Of a stretch of 64,000 nt of DNA, positions 1 to 9,552 are shown piece after piece. The notes beneath the pieces are model-generated. The model searched no databases and had not been told where the DNA came from. It was given only the letters and a program-made list of their open reading frames with translations. Position numbers and translations under genes: made by a program. Position 1 is the first letter of the stretch. Each line of letters opens with the position of its first letter. The DNA comes from Nostoc paludosum FACHB-159 (GTDB taxonomy: Bacteria; Cyanobacteriota; Cyanobacteriia; Cyanobacteriales; Nostocaceae). Where the stretch lies: NCBI RefSeq assembly GCF_014698835.1, contig NZ_JACJTU010000019.1:62001-126000 (forward strand). Direction: 5' to 3'.

Positions 1-893
1 TAAGAATTAGTACTAGGGGTAGTCAAAGCCATCAGTGCAGGTAAACGATCTAGTATCCCAGCGATAAATGCTCCACCAATGTGGGAAACGCCGCAGACAC
101 CTTGGGGGTCTGGTAAGAGATTTTGACCGTTACGCCAAAGGCTAAGATGGATGTGGCAACCGCTACCAGCTGCATCGGCAAAAATTTTCGGTAAGAAAGA
201 GGCTGTGAGGTTGTGTTGATGAGCGATCGCTCTGACGGTTTCTCTAAAATTAATCTGCCAGTCTGCTGCCCGTAAAGCATCAGTATACCGTATGGAGATT
301 TCCTGTTGACCAGGGCCAGATTCTGGATAATACTGCTCTACAGGAATGCCTTGGTCAATGAGTGCTTGGGCAATTTCATCAATTACCACTCGATTTCTAT
401 TCATTGCTTGGGTAGAAGCAAAAACCGTAGGTGCGGCTACAATTCCCTGTGATGTTTGCTGTAAGAGGTAAAATTCATTTTCAAATGCAGCGCGAATTTC
501 TAAACCCTCCCGTCTGGCCGCCTCAATCATTCGTACCAGAAAATTACGCGGACACAACGCCCAAGGACTCCCATCAAGTACCATGTTTCCCATGATGGAA
601 GCATGTCCCGGAGCGTAGGGTAAAGGAGTAAAGCTAAACCAATCTGGTATTAAGCGGATTTCCCCTACCGGGCTAAGACCAGTTTCGGGAATAACAGCAT
701 CATACATTACAGGTACTCCCTGTTGTCCTGCGGAAATACCAACGCCATAGTCAAAGTAGTGAGATAACATTTCCACATGAACGGCTTTAGCGCGAATGAT
801 GTTGGCGTTATCGCACCAAAGGATGCGGACAAACTTGATTCCGGCTTGTTGAAGAGATTTTTTGACTTTCTTAAACGCTTTATTTGCTGCCAT
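1..893 (-). CDS. Glutamine synthetase family protein, C-terminus cut by the window edge
   Basis: Translating the minus strand from the ATG at 893 gives an open frame to the window edge (297 codons visible). The start reads MAANKAFKKVKKSLQQAGIK, followed by FVRILWCDNANIIRAKA, the beta-grasp start typical of glutamine-synthetase-like ligases. Further in are the catalytic-domain stretches FENEFYLL, PESGPGQQEISIRYTDA and GSGCHLHLSLW, which carry the metal and glutamate-binding Glu and His residues of the family. The family joins ammonia or an amine to a gamma-carboxylate using ATP. The N-terminus is unlike the classical cyanobacterial GlnA, so this is more likely a GlnA-like paralogue (amine or polyamine glutamylation is possible) than the main enzyme. 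It is divergent from the DUF89 gene, with about 140 bp between them. The last third lies outside the window, so substrate class cannot be judged. Confidence 0.85.
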   Translation of the reverse strand, partial: MAANKAFKKVKKSLQQAGIKFVRILWCDNANIIRAKAVHVEMLSHYFDYGVGISAGQQGVPVMYDAVIPETGLSPVGEIRLIPDWFSFTPLPYAPGHASIMGNMVLDGSPWALCPRNFLVRMIEAARREGLEIRAAFENEFYLLQQTSQGIVAAPTVFASTQAMNRNRVVIDEIAQALIDQGIPVEQYYPESGPGQQEISIRYTDALRAADWQINFRETVRAIAHQHNLTASFLPKIFADAAGSGCHIHLSLWRNGQNLLPDPQGVCGVSHIGGAFIAGILDRLPALMALTTPSTNS

Positions 894-1033
894 TGTTGCA
901 GAGAACGCGGGGACTTGGTGAAAATTATCGTGTTTTTGAGTTGATTTGACAAATTTTTACTTTCAATTTCCTACTCAAGTTAAAATAACTAAAAATATGA
1001 GGGTAAAAAAAGTTTGCGGTGAACACATTCCAT

Positions 1034-2248
1034 ATGCCAAAATTACCCGTACCTCCACCGCTTGTAGGGTCAGAAATTGGTTCTTTTACTGAGTTTACAG
1101 TTACTGAACGAATGCCTGCGATCGCCCGCCGAGTTATCGCAGAAAATAATTTTTCCTCAGAGATTAATACTACTTTAGAAAATCTCGCTACAGAATTGCC
1201 AATTGGATATTTGCGGCCTCTTTTCAATGATACTGGTGTAGATATTTCTGCTTGGGAAAAATATTTAGAGCCTTACAAAAATCAGCGTTGGCTAGATGTT
1301 CCTTGGTTTTTCGCAGAAACTTATTTTTATCGGTTAATTTTGAATATTACCAATTATTTTCGCCCTGGGGAATGGCAAGAGATCGACCCCTTTAATTTAC
1401 AAAAAAGTCAAGGTTTGGAAACATCTCTTAACTCAATTATTCTGTTAGGCGATCGCGTAAATAATTGGTTGGATAAATCACAACTAGATGAAAAATTAAA
1501 ACAAACAGCTTTAATTGCACTTTTATATTTTTCTTTGTGGGGAAATCGAGTTGACTTGAGCTTATGGTCAGCATTCGACAATGACCGGAGTCGTTTTGAT
1601 ATTGAAAGCCAACTCGCTCACGTCTTAGTAGATGATACTCACAAAGCCGTAGAATTGTTAACTAGTTCTCAGGAAGGGCGGATTGATTTTGTAGTCGATA
1701 ATGCTGGTTTTGAATTAGTCTGTGATTTATGTTTAGTAGATTTTTTGTTAAGTGGTGGAGTGGTCGAGCAGGTTTATCTTCATTTAAAACCACATCCAAC
1801 TTTTGTATCTGATGCCATGATTAAAGATGTGCATTACACAACAAAATTTTTAGCCACTACTAGCAATCAACAAATGATATCCTTGGCCCAAAGATTACAA
1901 AAACATCTAGCATCAGGGCGTTTAATTCTAGCTGATAATTATTTTTGGACATCACCTTTAGCCTTTTGGGAAATACCCAACTCGCTCAAAAACGAGTTAG
2001 CCAAATCCAGTTTAATTATAATCAAAGGAGACGCAAATTATCGTCGATTATTAGGCGATCGCCATTGGGATTTTACCACCAATATTGCAGATATAGTCAG
2101 TTATTTACCAGTGCCAATGGTAGCTTTACGCACCCTAAAATCAGAAGTAGCAGTAGGTTTAAAACCAGAAGTTATAGAGAAACTAGCAAAATCTGACTCT
2201 TCTTGGTTGACAAATGGGCAATGGGGTGTTGTTCAGTTAGTAGCTTAG
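1034..2248 (+). CDS. DUF89 / ARMT1-type damage-control phosphatase family protein
   Basis: This is a 404-residue protein starting MPKLPVPPPLVGSEIGSFTE. An in-frame GTG at 1019 would add five residues, but the ATG at 1034 fits the family start better. The stretch FVVDNAGFELVCDLCLVDFL holds the Asp-Asn and Glu/Asp metal-binding signature of the DUF89 fold, and LIIIKGDANYRRLLGDRHW carries the conserved KGxxNYR-like phosphate-binding loop. Family members are metal-dependent phosphatases acting on damaged or over-reactive phosphometabolites; the eukaryotic ARMT1 branch was also reported as a carboxyl methyltransferase. The substrate here is unknown. The gene is divergent from the glutamine-synthetase-like gene and has no close downstream partner on its strand. 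Confidence 0.8.
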   Translation: MPKLPVPPPLVGSEIGSFTEFTVTERMPAIARRVIAENNFSSEINTTLENLATELPIGYLRPLFNDTGVDISAWEKYLEPYKNQRWLDVPWFFAETYFYRLILNITNYFRPGEWQEIDPFNLQKSQGLETSLNSIILLGDRVNNWLDKSQLDEKLKQTALIALLYFSLWGNRVDLSLWSAFDNDRSRFDIESQLAHVLVDDTHKAVELLTSSQEGRIDFVVDNAGFELVCDLCLVDFLLSGGVVEQVYLHLKPHPTFVSDAMIKDVHYTTKFLATTSNQQMISLAQRLQKHLASGRLILADNYFWTSPLAFWEIPNSLKNELAKSSLIIIKGDANYRRLLGDRHWDFTTNIADIVSYLPVPMVALRTLKSEVAVGLKPEVIEKLAKSDSSWLTNGQWGVVQLVA

Positions 2249-2397
2249 TACAGCATTTCATGAATTCATAGCAAATTCTGTGCGTGCGCTTACCTCTGTG
2301 GTACTTTGCGTTTAAATTTCAACCCTCAATTCGCCACAATTTTATACAAAGCTGTACTTAGGCAATGAAAAATTGAGATTTCAAAGTCACACCGAAG

Positions 2398-2856
2398 CTA
2401 ATCTACTTCATACCTCTGTTTATGTCTAGCCATAAGCTGGAGATATTTCTCATTTGTTTTTGCTTCTATCCATTTGGTTTTAAATATTGCTGCCGATTCA
2501 GCTTTTATCGGGTCTACTTCATAAGGTAAAATCTCTTTGGGCGAATCTTTTTTGTATTTTCTGCCGCTTTTATGATTAGCATAACGGCGGGAGCGAGTAT
2601 AACCCATTTGGATAAACTTTCGCGCCATATCTGCCCCGACAAAATCATCTTGTTCTAGATAATCAAGAAATATTTCATAGATTTTTTCGCTAGATTGTCT
2701 AGCAATTTCAGGAGTTTTGAATCGCCAGTAAGGAAGAATTTCCGATTTATATGGTTCTACCAAAAGTACACCCTGCTCGCCCTTCCCAACGCGATAGAGT
2801 TCGGGATGTTGCCGAAAATCGATATTTTGAAAATCTAAAGAATAATCAAAAGGCAT
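2398..2856 (-). CDS. DUF4385 family protein
   Basis: This 152-residue cytosolic protein begins MPFDYSLDFQNIDFRQHPEL and contains YRVGKGEQGVLLVEPYKSEI and PYWRFKTPEIA, which I recognise as the conserved core of DUF4385. No enzymatic residues can be assigned. The middle is rich in basic and aromatic residues (GYTRSRRYANHKSGRKYKK), which could contact nucleic acid, but this is inference only. It is convergent with the DUF89 gene and stands alone. The ATG at 2856 lies next to an EcoRI-containing repeat (gaattcagaattc) of the kind scattered through this window. Confidence 0.75.
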   Translation of the reverse strand: MPFDYSLDFQNIDFRQHPELYRVGKGEQGVLLVEPYKSEILPYWRFKTPEIARQSSEKIYEIFLDYLEQDDFVGADMARKFIQMGYTRSRRYANHKSGRKYKKDSPKEILPYEVDPIKAESAAIFKTKWIEAKTNEKYLQLMARHKQRYEVD

Positions 2857-3046
2857 GGTAAAAAAGAATTCAGAATTCAGGAGTCAGAATAAATGAGGGT
2901 ATATTATATTAAACCCTTGTATTTATCGAGTAGTGGTACAAAATATCTTGTAACTTCTGACTCTTTTGTTGATAGATTCTTATTAGGAATAGTAAACTTT
3001 AAGAAAAAAGTTCGACTTCTATCTCTGTAGGTAAATTTTGTTTACT

Positions 3047-3514
3047 ATGCTATCTAATACCCAATCTGGGAACAGCGTTCTTGCTCCAGGGAATTTGCGT
3101 AAAGTGCATCATATTGCGCTTAACGTCAAAGATATGCAAGCTTCCCGACATTTTTATGGGACTATTCTGGGTTTGCATGAACTTACAGGCGACGAAGTAC
3201 CCGCAACCTTGGTGGAACTCGTCGCATCTGGAAAAGTAGCCAATTTTATCACGCCAGATGGTACGATACTAGATTTATTTGGGGAACCAGAATTATTACC
3301 ACCAGATCCGAATCCAGAAAAGACATTCACTAGAGCCTATCATTTGGCTTTTGATATTGAGCCGGAGTTATTCGATCGCGCCGTGGCAGTAATCAGAGAA
3401 AATAAAATAGCGATCGCTCATGGCCCAGTCACTCGTCCTACTGGTAGAGGAGTGTACTTCTACGACCCAGATGGCTTTATGATTGAAATTCGTTGCGATC
3501 CAGAAGCAAGCTAA
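3047..3514 (+). CDS. VOC (glyoxalase/dioxygenase) superfamily protein
   Basis: A single-chain VOC protein of about 155 residues. An N-terminal half starts at VHHIALNVKDMQASRHFYGT and a C-terminal half contains AYHLAFDIEP and YFYDPDGFMIEIRCDPE. The His in HHIAL, the His in YHLAF and the Glu in MIEIRC sit where VOC enzymes bind their divalent metal. Such proteins are lyases, isomerases, ring-cleaving dioxygenases or resistance proteins; the substrate cannot be told from sequence. A TTG at 3038 is in frame, but the ATG at 3047 is preferred. The next gene starts 28 bp after its stop and may be co-transcribed. Confidence 0.85.
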   Translation: MLSNTQSGNSVLAPGNLRKVHHIALNVKDMQASRHFYGTILGLHELTGDEVPATLVELVASGKVANFITPDGTILDLFGEPELLPPDPNPEKTFTRAYHLAFDIEPELFDRAVAVIRENKIAIAHGPVTRPTGRGVYFYDPDGFMIEIRCDPEAS

Positions 3515-3542
3515 CTTACAAACAATAGCAAAACTATCTCCT

Positions 3543-3839
3543 ATGCCCGCGAACCTCACGCAAATATTTAAAGTAATTGAAGACACAATTACCAAACCGC
3601 CAATTCCCCACGAACCATACAAACAATCATTAAAAGCCTGGGCAATGTATTGTTTGCGAGATAAAGGCTTTAAAGTTGTTTACGCCCAAAACGCCGACTT
3701 TGCCATTGAAACAAAAGGCATAGAAAAACTCTATTTTAAAGTTTCCAATAGTCCCGATAATTTAGATAACTCTATTAACTGGATAGTTTGGGATACTACA
3801 ACCAAAACCGGCACTCTCATTCCTCAAAAAATAGACTAG
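3543..3839 (+). CDS. Small conserved-looking hypothetical protein
   Basis: About 98 residues starting MPANLTQIFKVIEDTITKPP. The longest frame begins at 3483 inside the VOC gene, but the ATG at 3543 avoids that overlap and is preferred. The sequence is soluble with no signal peptide. The stretch YCLRDKGFKVVYAQNADFAI, then LYFKVSNSPD and INWIVWDTTTKTG, suggests a small alpha/beta fold somewhat like restriction-endonuclease-type cores, without a clear catalytic set. Function is unknown. It follows the VOC gene closely on the same strand. Confidence 0.6.
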   Translation: MPANLTQIFKVIEDTITKPPIPHEPYKQSLKAWAMYCLRDKGFKVVYAQNADFAIETKGIEKLYFKVSNSPDNLDNSINWIVWDTTTKTGTLIPQKID

Positions 3840-3937
3840 ACTTCTTACAAAACTTCTTCTTTACCTTCTCTGCGCCTGTGCACCTCTGCGTGAAAAAAAT
3901 ATTTACGCAAGAACCCTACTAATACCAAATTTCCTAA

Positions 3938-4642
3938 CTATTCTGACTCCTCAATTTTCACTCCAGAATTCTGCTGCACAAATAGTTGATGTTCCCGTGA
4001 ATTTAACCCCAACTGCAACACAGCCAAAACTTGCTGCATATTCCCAGCAAGTAAATTAGATATTGACAACCACAAACCAGGAAATACTTGACTTTTAATA
4101 ACTCCATTTGCATCGACTTCTAAAGACACATATTCTCCTTCTTGCAGCCGAAACCAATCTAATTTATTTTCAAATATTTGCCAAACAATATATTCTTTTA
4201 CCCCATTGCGAGAATAGGCTTTTTTCTTATCATGCAAGTCAATAGCAACACTACTAGCTGCTATCTCTACTACAAGTTCTGGCGCACCTTCTATATAATC
4301 ATCATCGCCCAAACGAGATTGTCCTTTAGCTGTCGGTGTAATTAATAAAACCCCATCTGGCTGAGGTTCATTATTTGCATCTAAACGGACTGTTGGCTCA
4401 ATTCCCAATCTCACACCAGGGGTTGATGCTGCATAAACTCCCAACCAAGTGATTGTATAACCATGTGGTTCAGCATGACTTTCAAAACGTAATGGGGATG
4501 CCAAGTATACAACTCCTTCAATTAATTCTGCCTTTTGATGACGGGACATTGCTTGATAGCGTCGCTCAAATTCGTAGCGAGTGAGGCGATCGCCATTTTC
4601 TAAAAAAGGAATTCCCTGCTTAAGTCCTAACTTTACCATCAT
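3938..4642 (-). CDS. Uma2 family endonuclease-like protein (DUF820)
   Basis: A 234-residue protein with the Uma2 pattern: an N-terminal RYEFERRYQAMSRHQKAELI, then PDGVLLIT, GAPELVVEIAASSVAIDLHD and KKKAYSRNGVKEYIVWQIFE. The Glu of LVVEIA and the upstream Asp of QPDGV match the PD-(D/E)XK nuclease core of this family, which is hugely expanded in cyanobacteria and of unknown role. No partner gene is adjacent. A second, shorter member lies at 62680-63255. Confidence 0.85.
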   Translation of the reverse strand: MMVKLGLKQGIPFLENGDRLTRYEFERRYQAMSRHQKAELIEGVVYLASPLRFESHAEPHGYTITWLGVYAASTPGVRLGIEPTVRLDANNEPQPDGVLLITPTAKGQSRLGDDDYIEGAPELVVEIAASSVAIDLHDKKKAYSRNGVKEYIVWQIFENKLDWFRLQEGEYVSLEVDANGVIKSQVFPGLWLSISNLLAGNMQQVLAVLQLGLNSREHQLFVQQNSGVKIEESE

Positions 4643-4696
4643 TTCTAACTCTGTAATGAGTTTTACTTTATTATGGCATGGCAGCTTAATTATGAA

Positions 4697-5458
4697 TTAC
4701 TGTAAGTCGGGTTTTTCAAATATCATTAAATGCTGTTGAGGTAACAAATTTTTAGTTTCACGCCAAACTAAACCAACAGCTTGCATTTCCTTCCGGACTT
4801 GTTTTTGAGTCATTTTATGCAGACGTTTTATCATAATAAAAGGATTTTCACCCCGATACTCAACTAGCATCACCCTACCACCAGGCTTCAGTGCTTTGAC
4901 AATTTTTTGCATCACTTCTTGGGGATATTCTAGTTCGTGATAAGCATCTACCATCAATGCTAAATCAATACTTTCATTTGGTAAATTGGGGTCAGTAAGA
5001 GTTGCTAAAACAGGCTCAACATTAGTAATATTTTTCTCCTGTTTGAACAATTCAATAATTTCTAACATTTCTGGCTGAACATCTACAGCCAATACTTTAC
5101 CCGTTGTTAATAGCGGTGCAATACGAAAACTTAAATAACCAGTACCAGCACCAATATCTGCTACTATATCGTTAGGTTTGAGGTTAAGAACGCTAACTAT
5201 TTTACTTGGTTGTTCCTGTTCTTCTCGGTTTGGTCTTTCTAACCAGCCAGCGCCAGTGTATCCCATAACTTTGGCAATTTCTCGACCCATGTAATATTTG
5301 CCAATACCATCTGGACTATGGATTACACGTTGTTCGTAAACTCTTGTAGAAGGTGAATCTGCTTTTGCTATAGCAATTGGATTGAGCAGGAAGCACCCCA
5401 ATATCACTATAAAAATGAGTATAAAAGGTAAAAAATTAGATTTAGAGCTATGACTCAT
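4697..5458 (-). CDS. Class I SAM-dependent methyltransferase with N-terminal export signal
   Basis: A 253-residue protein. Residues 1-33 form a basic start, a hydrophobic stretch (LPFILIFIVILGCFLLNPIA) and an AKA-D cleavage-like site. After residue 85 comes a Rossmann methyltransferase: VADIGAGTGYLSFRIAPLL (motif I), VLAVDVQPEMLEII (motif II), IDLALMVDAYHELEYPQEV (motif IV) and KALKPGGRVMLVEY (motif V/VI). The substrate is unknown. The export signal is odd because S-adenosylmethionine is cytoplasmic; the segment may instead anchor the enzyme with its catalytic domain inside. The gene is divergent from the antiporter at 5658, with 199 bp between. Confidence 0.85.
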   Translation of the reverse strand: MSHSSKSNFLPFILIFIVILGCFLLNPIAIAKADSPSTRVYEQRVIHSPDGIGKYYMGREIAKVMGYTGAGWLERPNREEQEQPSKIVSVLNLKPNDIVADIGAGTGYLSFRIAPLLTTGKVLAVDVQPEMLEIIELFKQEKNITNVEPVLATLTDPNLPNESIDLALMVDAYHELEYPQEVMQKIVKALKPGGRVMLVEYRGENPFIMIKRLHKMTQKQVRKEMQAVGLVWRETKNLLPQQHLMIFEKPDLQ

Positions 5459-5657
5459 ATTAAGTGTAGTTAATTACTTCGTTGATAGGTTATCACTTTT
5501 TAAAATCAGTTTTGTTAATTATCGAGCGATCGCTAATCATAATCATGCCTTTAAGAATCACAAATTAATCTTCTAGAGCGATGTGGAAGTAAACAATAAC
5601 ATTATTTACTGAAAACGGCCCTTTCAAAATTCGTCATCCCACCTTTAGACGCTTATC

Positions 5658-7919
5658 ATGGAAAACCTATCCCTAATGTTACTGCCCGTATTAGCTGCAC
5701 AGAAAGGAGCAGGTGCTAGTCTAATTAAACCTCTCGGTCATCACGAACTGCTTTTGGTGCTGGTACAACTGTCGCTGTTGCTTTTAGTAGCGCGGGGATT
5801 AGGTGAGTTGATGCGCCGGATTAACCAACCTCCTGTTGTTGGAGAATTACTGGCAGGTGTACTACTTGGCCCTTCTTTATTTGGTTTGCTTCTTCCAGAC
5901 TTACAGGCGCATATCTTTCCCAAAAGCCAAGAACAGTCCGATTTACTTTCAGTAATTTCTTGGTTAGGTGTGTTATTTTTGCTGATTGTGACTGGGTTGG
6001 AAACGGATCTTAAACTGATTCTGCGTAAAGGTAAAACTGCCCTACTGATTTCATTAGGTGGAATTATTGTCCCATTTATTACCGGATTTGGACTAGGCTG
6101 GCTATTGCCAGATAGTTTTTTAGCCGACCCACAAAAACGCTTGGTATTCAGTCTGTTTATCGCCACAGCGATGAGTATTTCAGCAGTACCAGTGATTGCT
6201 AAGGTGTTGATGGACTTGAACCTGATTCGCCGTGACATTGGTCAAGTTACCTTAGCAGCCGGCATGACCGACGACACCATTGGCTGGATTTTACTTTCTG
6301 TGGTTTCAGGTTTAGCTAGCAGCGGTAAATTTGACTTTGCAACAATTTTCCACTCGGTGAGTGCAGCGGTATTATTTCTCGCCATTGCCTTTACAATTGG
6401 GCGTACCATTGTAGACCAGATTTTGCGCTGGGTTGATGACTACGTTGGTGGCATCGCCGCTAGTATGTCGATTGTGTTGATTCTTTCACTCTCAGCAGCA
6501 GCACTTACCCACGCATTAGGTTTGGAAGCAGCCTTAGGTGCTTTTGTGTTGGGAATTCTAGCAGGTCAGTCACGCCGCTTTAGTAATGAAGCCGGACACA
6601 TGCTAGAAGTATTCACAGCCAGCTTTTTAGCACCGATTTTCTTTGCAGCCGCCGGTTTGAAAGTGAACTTGCTAGCTTTGTTAGTTCCCCAGACCTTATT
6701 ATTTGGTTTGATTGTGCTTGCTGTAGCCTGTATTGGTAAATTTACAGGTGCTTACCTGGGTTCTCGTGTAGGTGGCTTGAGCCATTGGGAAGCTTTAGCT
6801 ATGGGTTCCGGGATGAATGCGCGTGGGGCAATGGAAATTGTCGTTGCCACAATTGGTTTATCTTTGGGAGTACTCAATCCCCAGATGTACTCAATTATAG
6901 TCATGGTGGCGATCGCTACGTCCTTGATGGCTCCACCCCTTTTGCGCTGGTGTTTGTCGAAAGTGGTTATGGGTGAAGAGGAAGCTCGACGTTTGGAACA
7001 AGAAGAACAGGACAGCCGTAGCTTTATCAAGCAGATACACCGTATTTTAGTACCCACTAGCGGGGGGCCGAACATCCAACTTGCAGCGCAGCTAGTTGGT
7101 TACATAGCTCATCAAAACCAAGTAGAAGTTACAGCTTTATACGCTCTGAGCGACAAGCAGCCCCAAAAAAAAGCACGTAGAACCGCAACCCAAGTTAAAG
7201 ATAATGCTGCCGAACAAGCTCTTGCTGCTGTTACTGAGGAAATGCAGCTACCTACCGATACCACCCTGCAAACAAAAACCGAGTCTGGGCGTAGTAAAGC
7301 AGAGGTAATTCTAAATGAAGCGAACAAAAACTATGACTTAATTGTTCTGGGAGCCTCCGAACAGATACGCCCTCAGAAAGCATTGTTCAATTTGCTTGTT
7401 GACAGGGTAGTACAAGAAGCCCCTTGTGCAACGATGGTCGTTAAGTCGCACCTACCCCAACCCCAAGGTGACATATGTAAAATCGCCCAACAACAACTAA
7501 AAAACATTCTTGTGCCAACAGTGGGGACAGAATACAGCAAAAATGCCGTAGAAGTAGCAAGTGCGATCGCAGCTCAGACTGGTGCACTAGTAACTATTGT
7601 GAACGTGATTAACTTACCACAGGTTGAGTATATTCTTTACGAACAGCGATCGCTTACTCCAGTAAAGGAAATTGCTCAAGATCTGCTAGAACGGCAAGCT
7701 GCAATCGGTCGCAATCTCGGTGCTGATGTCAAAACCTATATTCTTCAAGGAAACAGCCCAGAAAGGGAAATCCTCAAGTTTGCCCAAACCAAGGAAGTTG
7801 ACTTAATTATTCTAGGTAGCAATATCCGCATGGTTACCGGTCGCGTTTTCTTCGGTCACAGAGTGGATGCAATTCTCAATAAAGCACATTGCCCAGTAGC
7901 TGTTATTACTGCACCATAG
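5658..7919 (+). CDS. CPA2-family cation:proton antiporter with two universal-stress-protein domains
   Basis: A 753-residue protein. Residues about 30-435 are a polytopic Na+/H+ exchanger domain (LARGLGELMRRINQPPVVGE at the front, with GLGWLLPDS and AAGMTDDTIGWILLSVVSGL inside; the adjacent acidic pair is typical of ion-binding helices). The cytoplasmic tail has two USP folds: RILVPTSGGPNIQLAAQLVG to about residue 595, and NILVPTVGTEYSKNAVEVAS to the end, the second closing with LIILGSNIRMVTGRVFFGHR, an ATP-binding-like GxxG-x9-G(S/T) motif. It probably exchanges Na+ or K+ for H+ at the plasma or thylakoid membrane, with the USP domains sensing nucleotides. It ends 12 bp from the convergent phosphoesterase gene. 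Confidence 0.88.
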   Translation: MENLSLMLLPVLAAQKGAGASLIKPLGHHELLLVLVQLSLLLLVARGLGELMRRINQPPVVGELLAGVLLGPSLFGLLLPDLQAHIFPKSQEQSDLLSVISWLGVLFLLIVTGLETDLKLILRKGKTALLISLGGIIVPFITGFGLGWLLPDSFLADPQKRLVFSLFIATAMSISAVPVIAKVLMDLNLIRRDIGQVTLAAGMTDDTIGWILLSVVSGLASSGKFDFATIFHSVSAAVLFLAIAFTIGRTIVDQILRWVDDYVGGIAASMSIVLILSLSAAALTHALGLEAALGAFVLGILAGQSRRFSNEAGHMLEVFTASFLAPIFFAAAGLKVNLLALLVPQTLLFGLIVLAVACIGKFTGAYLGSRVGGLSHWEALAMGSGMNARGAMEIVVATIGLSLGVLNPQMYSIIVMVAIATSLMAPPLLRWCLSKVVMGEEEARRLEQEEQDSRSFIKQIHRILVPTSGGPNIQLAAQLVGYIAHQNQVEVTALYALSDKQPQKKARRTATQVKDNAAEQALAAVTEEMQLPTDTTLQTKTESGRSKAEVILNEANKNYDLIVLGASEQIRPQKALFNLLVDRVVQEAPCATMVVKSHLPQPQGDICKIAQQQLKNILVPTVGTEYSKNAVEVASAIAAQTGALVTIVNVINLPQVEYILYEQRSLTPVKEIAQDLLERQAAIGRNLGADVKTYILQGNSPEREILKFAQTKEVDLIILGSNIRMVTGRVFFGHRVDAILNKAHCPVAVITAP

Positions 7920-7931
7920 TCTTTTAGCTGT

Positions 7932-9500
7932 TTAAATCACAAAAGGTTCAGGTTCGCTGTTATACCAGTCATCACCAATACGCTCAGTAACCAGTGGTTT
8001 GACAATAAACTTGGGTGGACTGCCATCTAAAACATCAATCCGCACGCATGAGTAAGGCAATCGCTTCTGGAAATTGTAGTCATGGCGACCGACAAAAAGC
8101 ATAGAATCAGCAATTTTACGACTATGATTACCAGTAATTTCATCAAAAGTCTCCATCAATTCAGTCCCCTCTCGCCGTTGATACCGGGGACGATGACCGC
8201 TACCACCAGAGATAATGCAGTTAATGTGGGAATCAGCAAATCCGGTATCAGTAGTGCGGAGATATTCCAAACAGTGAGCGTGACCGTTTAAAATCAAATC
8301 CACTATGGGACGCTCTTTAATTAAAGAACCAAGAGTTTCAGCTACTTGTTCAAATACCCAACGCAAGCGATGGCGAACTGCCAAGGTTTGTGCCTGATGC
8401 CATTTAGTAGCCTCTGTTACATAAGGTGGATGGTGGAAAAAGATTACACGTCCGCGCACTTCGGAAGTATTCCAAGATTCGATGAGTCTGCGACGTAACC
8501 ATTCAAGTTGTTCAAAATCGATCGCAGGCATTTTTTCAGATGCCAACTGTTTTTCAATATCGATTTTGATTTCATCAATTTGGTCTAATTTGGCACTCAG
8601 TTCATCAAGTTTTTCCGCTTCAGTGGGTTTATCTGGATTCAGCCCCTCGCATATTTTCAAAATTTGCAATTCTTCTCTATCTATCTCATGGCGACGCTTT
8701 TGCAACTCCCGGCGGTAAATTTCCCCCTCTTGAGTTGCAGGTAAAGGTGATGGTGTATTAAAGGTATTAGAATCCAGGGCGAAAAAGTCAATTCCCCCGT
8801 AACGAAACGTATAATACCGATTAGGTAAACGAGTGAATTGTCCGGGTTCGTAACGCAAACAGCGTCCTGTGTCGGTTTTCGCAGTATAGTGCCGATCTAA
8901 ATGGCGTTCTAACTCTTGCGAAGACATCCGCGCCGTATAATCCATAAACGCCCGTGCATAGGCATTACCTTGATAGGAACCATGCCAGCCAATCTCGATA
9001 TCTTTGTAGCCCAACAGCCGACGTAATGATGATGTTGTTCCAGTCAATAAACGGTACATCAACGGCACATCGTAGTAATCATGATTACCAAGTACTGGTA
9101 GGAACGGCAAATTAAACACCATACGGTCATAGGAAATACCTTTTGGGTTGTCGCCACCTACAAGAAATTCTCGGTAAGGCTCAATAAAGTTCGTTGAGTA
9201 ATACTCTTGAGAACCCACCACATAAATTACATCTCCTGTGTGCAACACAAAACTGCAATCCTCTCGGTGAGGAAGCATCAGTTCGGCAACTTTTCGCTGG
9301 GGGTGGTGTAGAGAATGGGATTTAGTACCAGAATCACCGATAACCATAAAGGAAAATTCTGGACTATCATTTTTGCGATCGTCAATAACCAAGGAAGTTT
9401 GGTCAATTCCCCGTTGCACAAAACTCGGATGCATCCACCGCACCCGTTCCTTCATCTTTTGAATTTTCACAGGAATCGGTGGATCGGAAATCAAATTCAT
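7932..9500 (-). CDS. Calcineurin-like metallophosphoesterase with coiled-coil insertion
   Basis: The frame is open from 9629, but its first 43 codons come from a GGGCATT-type repeat, so the ATG at 9500 (MNLISDPPIPVKIQKMKERV) is preferred, giving 522 residues. Motifs of the metal-dependent phosphatase fold are present: FMVIGDSGTKSH, HTGDVIYV, LGNHDYYD, VIFFHHPPYV and LNGHAHCLEYL, supplying the Asp, Asn and His ligands of a dinuclear metal site. Between the GNHD and FFHHPP motifs lies a charged helical insertion of about 80 residues (RRELQKRRHEIDREELQILK and following) that should form a coiled coil. No signal peptide is seen. The substrate is unknown; purple-acid-phosphatase-like phosphomonoesters are possible. 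Confidence 0.85.
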   Translation of the reverse strand: MNLISDPPIPVKIQKMKERVRWMHPSFVQRGIDQTSLVIDDRKNDSPEFSFMVIGDSGTKSHSLHHPQRKVAELMLPHREDCSFVLHTGDVIYVVGSQEYYSTNFIEPYREFLVGGDNPKGISYDRMVFNLPFLPVLGNHDYYDVPLMYRLLTGTTSSLRRLLGYKDIEIGWHGSYQGNAYARAFMDYTARMSSQELERHLDRHYTAKTDTGRCLRYEPGQFTRLPNRYYTFRYGGIDFFALDSNTFNTPSPLPATQEGEIYRRELQKRRHEIDREELQILKICEGLNPDKPTEAEKLDELSAKLDQIDEIKIDIEKQLASEKMPAIDFEQLEWLRRRLIESWNTSEVRGRVIFFHHPPYVTEATKWHQAQTLAVRHRLRWVFEQVAETLGSLIKERPIVDLILNGHAHCLEYLRTTDTGFADSHINCIISGGSGHRPRYQRREGTELMETFDEITGNHSRKIADSMLFVGRHDYNFQKRLPYSCVRIDVLDGSPPKFIVKPLVTERIGDDWYNSEPEPFVI

Positions 9501-9552
9501 GGCTGATAACTCGTGAATGCCTAACGCACAAGCTGATTGTAACGAAATAATA

